A stretch of DNA of 8,458 nt from Synergistales bacterium (lineage in GTDB: Bacteria; Synergistota; Synergistia; Synergistales; 79-D21): contig JADLKH010000001.1 in assembly GCA_015657435.1 (NCBI GenBank), forward strand, positions 165,654-174,111. The letters are read 5' to 3'. This document shows, piece by piece, positions 4,365 to 8,458 of the stretch. A model generated the notes under the pieces. The model ran no database searches. It was not told where the DNA came from and saw only the letters and a program-made list of their open reading frames with translations. Each line of letters opens with the position of its first letter. Position 1 is the first letter of the stretch. The position numbers and the translations under genes are program-made.

Positions 4365-4676
4365 GAGGCCTCCGCGGTGCAAGGCTTGCACCGGTGGGGC
4401 ATTTGCTGCTGGAATGGGCGGGTTATCCAGGTGCGCCTTCCGGAATCTTCATTGGAAAGCTGACCGAATCGTTACCTGCTCCCGGGAAAAACCCCCGTTT
4501 CCGCCTGCCTGTTTTTCAGCATTCCGCCCCCAACCCCAGAGGTCTTCAACCAGGGTCAAGCCGTTCCCGGCTTTAGCCGCGGCGCGTAACCTTTGGCGCA
4601 ATCCCGTCATTTGGAGGGCAGGCCGCCTTTGCCTCAGCCTGTTCCCTCCCTTCATCCATGAAAGGAGAAATGGTCC
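4365..4676 (+). other. Long operon leader with a perfect dyad
   Basis: This untranslated stretch precedes the rhodanese gene. It holds a perfect dyad, CGGTGCAAG G CTTGCACCG (4375-4393), foldable as a 7-bp stem with a 5-base loop. Beyond that I see no riboswitch consensus and no intrinsic terminator with a T tract. An open frame from GTG 4361 lacks convincing coding character. The leader could carry an unrecognised RNA element. Confidence 0.45.
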
Positions 4677-5579
4677 GTGAAACGAAACCGATTGCCAGTC
4701 CTGGGAATCGCCGCTCTCCTGATCGCCCTGTCCCTTTCGGGCACATCCTATGCCATGTCCGCGAAAAAGGCCACGCTCTTCGTCGACGTCCCCTGGCTCA
4801 AAGCCAACCTTTCCAGGGTCATCCTGCTGGACGCCCGGAGCGAGAAGGCCTACAAGGCCGGGCACCTTCCGGGCGCGATCCACTCGCCCTGGACCGCCTG
4901 GACCGACAAGAGCATCGGCAGGCAGGGCGACCCGGGCTGGAACGTCACCATGGCCAACGACAAGCTCGGGGCCTACGTGGGTTCCCTGGGGATCGACGGG
5001 AAAAAACCCGTCATCGTCTATGCCGACCCGTCGGGTCTTGCCGAGGACGGGCGCGCGCTCTGGGAACTCCGGCTCGTGGGAATTCGCAAGGTCAAGCTGC
5101 TGGACGGGGGCTTTTCCGCCTGGAAGACCGCCGGGGGACCCGTGACCGAAGAGGTTCCTGCCGTCAAACCGGTTCCCTTCACGGTGAAGAAGATCGATGA
5201 ATCCTATGTCATTCGCCGGGACGACATGATCGCCAACTGGAAGAAGCTCCAGCTTGTCGACGCCCGCTCAACCGCAGAATACGCCGGGGATACCGACCAC
5301 GGGGAAAAGCGCCGCGGCCACATCCCTGGGGCCGTCAGCATTCCCTTCGATTCCGTCTACAACGACGACGGGACCGTCATGGAGCCCGACCAGATGCGGA
5401 AATTGTTCCTGTCCAGAGGAGTCAAGCCGGGTGAACCGGTGGTCACCTACTGCACGATCGGGATCCGTTCCGGCTTCCTGGCCATGATGTTCCGCCTCGC
5501 CGGGTGGGACGGGGCCCGAAACTACGAGGCCTCCTTCTCCGAGTGGGCCGGGAACGACAACCTGCCCGTGGAGAAATAG
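4677..5579 (+). CDS. Exported tandem-rhodanese sulfurtransferase
   Basis: 300-residue thiosulfate/3-mercaptopyruvate-type sulfurtransferase that moves sulfane sulfur through a cysteine persulfide. Residues 1-26 (MKRNRLPVLGIAALLIALSL..., cleavage near SYA) form a Sec signal peptide, so it acts in the periplasm. Two rhodanese domains follow, about 36-155 and 170-295. Domain 1 has LLDARSEKAYKAGHLPGAIH but Asp117 (YADPSG) where the active Cys would be, so it is structural, as usual in this family. Domain 2 has VDARSTAEY, RGHIPGAVSIPF and the active loop CTIGIRSG with Cys259. The start is GTG 4677, 9 bases after AGGAG; the ATG at 4658 is in another frame. It is the first gene of the operon, and the next gene begins 4 bases after its stop. 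The natural sulfur donor and acceptor are unknown. Confidence 0.92.
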   Translation: MKRNRLPVLGIAALLIALSLSGTSYAMSAKKATLFVDVPWLKANLSRVILLDARSEKAYKAGHLPGAIHSPWTAWTDKSIGRQGDPGWNVTMANDKLGAYVGSLGIDGKKPVIVYADPSGLAEDGRALWELRLVGIRKVKLLDGGFSAWKTAGGPVTEEVPAVKPVPFTVKKIDESYVIRRDDMIANWKKLQLVDARSTAEYAGDTDHGEKRRGHIPGAVSIPFDSVYNDDGTVMEPDQMRKLFLSRGVKPGEPVVTYCTIGIRSGFLAMMFRLAGWDGARNYEASFSEWAGNDNLPVEK

Positions 5580-5583
5580 GGCA

Positions 5584-6282
5584 ATGGACAAGAAGGCCGG
5601 AAGCCGGCTGCTCCTGGGGTTCTCGATCACCGTCCTGGTGGGGGGGGCACTTCTCTATTTCCTGGTGCCTTCCTTCTCCCTGGTCATCGACCGGGCGGCC
5701 TCGATCCTCGCCACGGCCGACATCAAGCGGATGAGGATCTTCATCCGCAGCTTCGGGATCTGGGCCCCCATCGTTTCCATGGGGATCATGATCTTCCAGT
5801 CCCTGGTTTCGCCGCTTCCGGCCTTCGTCGTCACCTTCGCCAACGCCTGGGTCTTCGGGTGGAAGGCCGGGGCGTTCTATTCCTGGACCGGGGCCATGCT
5901 GGGTGCCGGGATCTGCTGGGCCATCGGCAGGAGTTTCGGCCGGCCCGTGGTGGAAAAGCTGGTCGGCGGGAATGTCCTGGAACGGACCGACTGCTTCTTC
6001 CAGGAACACGGAACCCACGCCATCATGATTGCCCGGCTCCTGCCCGTCATGCCCTTCGACGTGGTTTCCTATGCGGCAGGCCTGACGACGGTGACGTTCT
6101 GGAGCTTCTTCTGGGCCACGGGGATCGGGCAGCTGCCCGCAACCCTCCTTTACTCCTGGTGGGGAGAGAACATGACCCGGTCCGGCAAGACCCTCCTCTG
6201 GGGAATCACCGGCTTCATGATCCTCCTGGTGGTTTCCTGGGCGATCAAGAAGCGGGTCCGGAAACCCAGCTGCAGCGTATAG
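5584..6282 (+). CDS. TVP38/TMEM64 (VTT/DedA-like) membrane protein
   Basis: 232-residue integral membrane protein of the TVP38/TMEM64 (VTT, SNARE-associated Golgi) family. The VTT superfamily includes DedA proteins and lipid scramblases. Hydrophobic segments lie at about 8-35, 57-93, 95-116, 160-192 and 204-221. Family motifs are GIWAPIVSMGIMIFQSLVSP at 58-77, the glycine-rich FGWKAGAFYSWTGAMLGAG at 91-109 followed by GRSFGR at 115-120, and RLLPVMPFDVVSYAAGL at 151-167. Length is normal. ATG 5584 starts 4 bases after the rhodanese stop, which implies co-transcription and probably coupled translation. Homologues of this family are often found near radical SAM and sulfurtransferase genes in metal or metalloid clusters. 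The transported substrate is not known. Confidence 0.9.
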   Translation: MDKKAGSRLLLGFSITVLVGGALLYFLVPSFSLVIDRAASILATADIKRMRIFIRSFGIWAPIVSMGIMIFQSLVSPLPAFVVTFANAWVFGWKAGAFYSWTGAMLGAGICWAIGRSFGRPVVEKLVGGNVLERTDCFFQEHGTHAIMIARLLPVMPFDVVSYAAGLTTVTFWSFFWATGIGQLPATLLYSWWGENMTRSGKTLLWGITGFMILLVVSWAIKKRVRKPSCSV

Positions 6283-6286
6283 GCCG

Positions 6287-7231
6287 ATGAGGACGAGACC
6301 GGCTGCCCTTCGCCTCCTGCTCTCAGCGGGGTTGCTCTATGCCCTTTTCCGTTTCCTGGACGTGAAGGAAACGGCGAGGCTATTCCTGAATGCCCGGCCT
6401 TCCTGGATTCTCGCCGCGCTCCTGTGGATCCTCCTTTCCATGGCCGTCAGCGTCGAAAAGTGGGTCGTCCTCCTGAGGGGCCAGGGGCTTGCCCTGTCCT
6501 GGAAAGCCGCCTGGAAAGCCTACTGGGCCGGCCTTTTTCTCAACAATTTCCTGCCGTCCAGCATCGGGGGAGACGCCTTCAGGGCCTACAGCGCCGGCAA
6601 GGCAGCCGGCAGTGTGCCGGGAGTGCTGCTCTCCGTCGTCTTCGAGCGGACGCTCGCCCTCTCGGCCCTCGCACTGATGGGTCTTACGGCCGCAGTCTGC
6701 CTTCCTCACTGCAGGGCATACGCGGTTTCTTTCTCCTGCCTCGCCCTTGGGGGAATCGCCGCGGCCTGGCTGGTAACCCGTGGAGCCGCCCTCGCCCGGC
6801 CCGGTCGTGAAATCGGCAACCGGTTTCTCCGGTCGCTGGCCGAAAAGCTGGCTCCGGCGGCCGAATACGCGATAAGGCTCTCCCGGAGCCATCCCGCGTG
6901 GATCCGGTCATTTTCCTGGTCCCTGGTCTTCCAGGGAACGGTTGTCATGGTCTATCTCTGCACTTTCCGGGCGGTCGGGGCCAACCTCGGCTGGCTGGAG
7001 GCGTTCCTTGTCGTCCCGGCGATCTCGGCCCTGTCGATGCTGCCCGTTTCCATCAACGGTTTCGGCCTCAGGGAAGGCGCAGCGGTCGCCCTGCTGGCTC
7101 CATGGGGGATACAGGGCGAAGCCGCCGCTTCCGCATCGCTCCTTTTCGGCCTGATGGTCAGCCTTGCCAGCCTTTACGGGGGATTCCTCCTGGCGATCGG
7201 GCGCACGTCCGGCAAGGAGGAATGCGCGTGA
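6287..7231 (+). CDS. LPG_synthase_TM / UPF0104 family membrane protein
   Basis: 314-residue polytopic membrane protein of the lysylphosphatidylglycerol synthase transmembrane-region (YbhN/UPF0104, AglD-like) family, thought to be flippase- or lipid-handling-related; no catalytic GNAT-like LPG synthase domain is attached. About seven to eight hydrophobic segments are visible (8-24, 40-62, 111-138, 144-164, 208-228, 237-256, 262-273, 281-305). Conserved motifs are LFLNNFLPSSIGGDAFRAY at 83-101, FERTLAL at 119-125 and LPVSINGFGLREGAAVALL at 252-270. ATG 6287 follows the previous stop by 4 bases, and the stop overlaps the start of the next gene. Two unrelated membrane proteins in series suggest export or membrane anchoring of an operon product. 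Substrate unknown. Confidence 0.87.
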   Translation: MRTRPAALRLLLSAGLLYALFRFLDVKETARLFLNARPSWILAALLWILLSMAVSVEKWVVLLRGQGLALSWKAAWKAYWAGLFLNNFLPSSIGGDAFRAYSAGKAAGSVPGVLLSVVFERTLALSALALMGLTAAVCLPHCRAYAVSFSCLALGGIAAAWLVTRGAALARPGREIGNRFLRSLAEKLAPAAEYAIRLSRSHPAWIRSFSWSLVFQGTVVMVYLCTFRAVGANLGWLEAFLVVPAISALSMLPVSINGFGLREGAAVALLAPWGIQGEAAASASLLFGLMVSLASLYGGFLLAIGRTSGKEECA

Positions 7232-7698
7232 AACGATCCGGGCTCGCCGGGGATTTGGCCTCCCGGAGGATGACCGAATGCGACAATTGCGCGGAATCCG
7301 TCGTTCGGGCTGTCCTGGAGGCCCTGGATGTGCCCGTTTCCCCCGAGGTGCTGGAAACAACCCGCTTCCTCAAGGAGGGGATGGGGGGCGGCTGCGCGTG
7401 CGGGGCCCTCGTCGGTGCCGTCATGGTGTCGGGAATGCTTGCCGCAAGGAAGCCGCATCCCCTTGGGGGTCAACTCCCGCGCCTGATCCTGAAGCGTTTC
7501 CGGGAGGACTTCGGGGCTTCGTGCTGTGCGGCGATCCGGTCAAAAAGGCCCCTCTGGCAGCGTTTTTCCCGCAAACCGTGCGTGGATTTGACCGCGGCGA
7601 CCGCCGCCTGGGTGACGGAACTCTGGGAAGAGGTCTTCTATCCCGGCCAGGCATCCGGGCCCGGCGTGGAAATTCCCGAGAAAGGACCGATAGCTTGA
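7228..7698 (+). CDS. C_GCAxxG_C_C family redox-active protein
   Basis: 156-residue cysteine-rich protein of the C_GCAxxG_C_C family (putative redox-active protein), small cytoplasmic proteins often encoded near redox or metal genes in anaerobes. Visible cysteines are Cys18 and Cys21 (ECDNCAESVVRAVL), Cys56 and Cys58 in the core GMGGGCACGALVGAVMVSG at 51-69, a vicinal pair Cys99-Cys100 (FGASCC), and Cys118 (KPCVDL) before the final helix. This is the family's order, although the C-terminal spacing is somewhat long. I prefer GTG 7228: AAGGAGG lies 7 bases upstream and it forms a GTGA overlap with the previous stop. ATG 7222 is too close to the ribosome binding site. A shorter start at ATG 7270 is possible. 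The role is probably thiol redox or metal(loid) binding; this is inferred. Confidence 0.85.
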   Translation: MKRSGLAGDLASRRMTECDNCAESVVRAVLEALDVPVSPEVLETTRFLKEGMGGGCACGALVGAVMVSGMLAARKPHPLGGQLPRLILKRFREDFGASCCAAIRSKRPLWQRFSRKPCVDLTAATAAWVTELWEEVFYPGQASGPGVEIPEKGPIA

Positions 7699-8034
7699 AT
7701 GAGCCAGCCTTACTATGAGAAAAGCGACCTGGAGGACTTTCCCAACATCGGCGAATACGCGAAGGAGGCCGGTGAGAAATTCTTCGACTATTACGCCGTG
7801 TCCACGGGAGTCGGGAAACTGAGCGAGCGGGAAAAGTCCCTGATCGCCCTGGCCGTGGCGACGGTTCGCCACTGCCCGTACTGCATCGACGCCTGGACGA
7901 ACAAGTGCCTTTCGCTCGGCGTCGGGAACGACGAGATGATGGAAGCCATCCACGTCGGGGCCGGCCTAGCGGCGGGCGACATCCTCGCTCACGCGACGCA
8001 GGTGAGGAAAATCATCCGGCAGAAGGAAATGTGA
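7699..8034 (+). CDS. AhpD/carboxymuconolactone decarboxylase-like protein, arsenosugar-cluster type
   Basis: 111-residue all-helical protein of the CMD/AhpD superfamily. The active-site motif is HCPYCIDAW with Cys59 and Cys62, and His85 (EAIHVGAGLAAG) sits at the position of the AhpD catalytic His; Glu44 or Glu46 lies in the preceding helix. It therefore looks like a functional CxxC peroxidase-type or disulfide-handling protein. The length, the N terminus (YYEKSDLEDFPNIGEYAKEA) and the location directly before an ArsS-type radical SAM gene match the peroxidase-like proteins annotated as associated with arsenosugar biosynthesis. The start ATG 7699 touches the previous TGA (TGAATG), with only a distant AAAGGA, so translation is probably coupled. 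Some relatives may carry selenocysteine in this loop; here both are ordinary TGC codons. Confidence 0.9.
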   Translation: MSQPYYEKSDLEDFPNIGEYAKEAGEKFFDYYAVSTGVGKLSEREKSLIALAVATVRHCPYCIDAWTNKCLSLGVGNDEMMEAIHVGAGLAAGDILAHATQVRKIIRQKEM

Positions 8035-8036
8035 CC

Positions 8037-8458
8037 ATGGGAACCCCGAATTGCCCGGAAATTGCCGATACGTTCGTCGAGAGGCTGCGGCTGCACGGGC
8101 TGCATCCCCTTTGCGCCACGGGGGTGGAAATTCTCCAGATGAACATCACCCGGCGGTGCAACCTGTCCTGCAAGCACTGTCATGTCCAGGCCGGCCCGGG
8201 GCGGACGGAAACGATGTCCCGCGAAACCCTGGCGGCATGCGTCCAGGCGGCAGGGGACCCGGGAGTGACCACCATCGACATCACGGGAGGGGCCCCGGAG
8301 CTGCACCCGAACCTGGAATGGCTGGTCGGCGAAATGGGGAAACTGGGGAAACGGGTCATCGTCCGCTCTAACCTGGTGATCCTTCTGGAAGAGGGGTATC
8401 GGCACCTTCCGGAAGTGTTTGCGGCCAACCGCCTGGAAGTCGTGGGATCCCTGCCGGA
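8037..8458 (+). CDS. arsS: Arsenosugar-type radical SAM protein (ArsS-like), N-terminal part
   Basis: The first 140 codons of a radical SAM enzyme that runs off the right edge. The Cys41-x3-Cys45-x2-Cys48 motif (CNLSCKHCH) binds the 4Fe-4S cluster that cleaves S-adenosylmethionine. Around it are ILQMNITRRCN, HVQAGPGRTETMSRETL at 49-65, and TTIDITGGAPELHPNLEWLV, which carries the SAM-binding GGAPEL, then RVIVRSNLVILLEEGY and LEVVGSLP. These are the signature blocks of the ArsS/TIGR04167-type family, which joins a 5'-deoxyadenosyl group to methylated arsenic in arsenosugar synthesis. ATG 8037 begins 2 bases after the previous stop, with AAGGA about 9 bases upstream. The Cys-rich C-terminal region is outside the window, so completeness is untested, and the true substrate here could differ. 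Confidence 0.9.
   Translation, partial: MGTPNCPEIADTFVERLRLHGLHPLCATGVEILQMNITRRCNLSCKHCHVQAGPGRTETMSRETLAACVQAAGDPGVTTIDITGGAPELHPNLEWLVGEMGKLGKRVIVRSNLVILLEEGYRHLPEVFAANRLEVVGSLP

Noticed and set aside
4361..4576. 71-codon frame from GTG in the operon leader
   Set aside because: Pro/Arg/Gly-rich shadow-like composition, no ribosome binding site and no recognisable domain.
4615..4623. GGAGGGCAG matching, inverted, the tRNA-Ser 3' end, as a possible second attachment site
   Set aside because: Only 9 bases match and the orientation is opposite to what integration would leave; chance is sufficient.
4449..4883. 144-codon minus-strand frame across the start of the rhodanese gene
   Set aside because: It is antisense to a signal peptide and rhodanese domain that are unambiguous on the plus strand.
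7859..7890. Possible selenocysteine in the CPYC loop of the CMD-like protein
   Set aside because: Both positions are TGC; there is no in-frame TGA.

Overview
The window looks like a chromosomal stretch of a GC-rich bacterium with strong AGGAGG-type ribosome binding sites. The gene set (NifS-type cysteine desulfurase, EpsC/CysE-type serine acetyltransferase, ArsS-type radical SAM protein, C_GCAxxG_C_C redox protein) is typical of Desulfobacterota (the former deltaproteobacteria) and similar anaerobes. That taxonomic guess is inference; no marker gene settles it.

Left block (1-1236, minus strand): the first 70 codons of a cysteine desulfurase run off the left edge. Upstream of it lie a CoA_binding_2 (YccU-like) protein and a small exported or lipoprotein-like protein. 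The last of these is split by a one-base frameshift in a G run. Hairpins at 286-321 and 785-799 separate these genes.

Middle block (1265-3660): a tRNA-Ser(UGA) with encoded CCA is followed by a hairpin terminator and a P4/DUF4102-type tyrosine integrase in the same orientation. This is the usual arrangement of an element integrated at a tRNA 3' end. Beyond the integrase there are only remnants: the C-terminal end of an IS256-family (Mutator) transposase with a probable terminal repeat, an A+T-richer stretch with small inverted repeats, an unidentified 51-codon open frame, and a serine acetyltransferase gene (cysE) cut off after about 69 codons. No second copy of the tRNA 3' end was found.

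The best find is the intact leader of that broken cysE gene on the minus strand (about 4145-3899). It has a promoter, a strong ribosome binding site, a 17-codon ORF reading MARLSVRENCCCRWIVN with three consecutive Cys codons, a hairpin starting two bases after the last Cys codon, further mutually exclusive pairings, and a textbook intrinsic terminator (GC stem plus T tract) directly before the cysE ribosome binding site. This reads as a cysteine-responsive ribosome-mediated transcription attenuator. Its target now lacks the whole catalytic domain.

Right block (4268-8458, plus strand): a TTGACA promoter and a long leader, which contains a six-codon ORF and a perfect dyad, precede a tightly packed operon. 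Its genes are an exported two-domain rhodanese, a TVP38/TMEM64 membrane protein, an LPG_synthase_TM/UPF0104 membrane protein, a C_GCAxxG_C_C redox protein, an AhpD/carboxymuconolactone-decarboxylase-like protein with CPYC, and the N-terminal third of an ArsS-type radical SAM protein. Gaps are a few bases or are overlaps. The last two genes match the core pair of arsenosugar-type clusters, so the operon probably handles an arsenic or related metalloid/sulfur metabolite, with two membrane proteins and a thiol/sulfur-transfer module attached.
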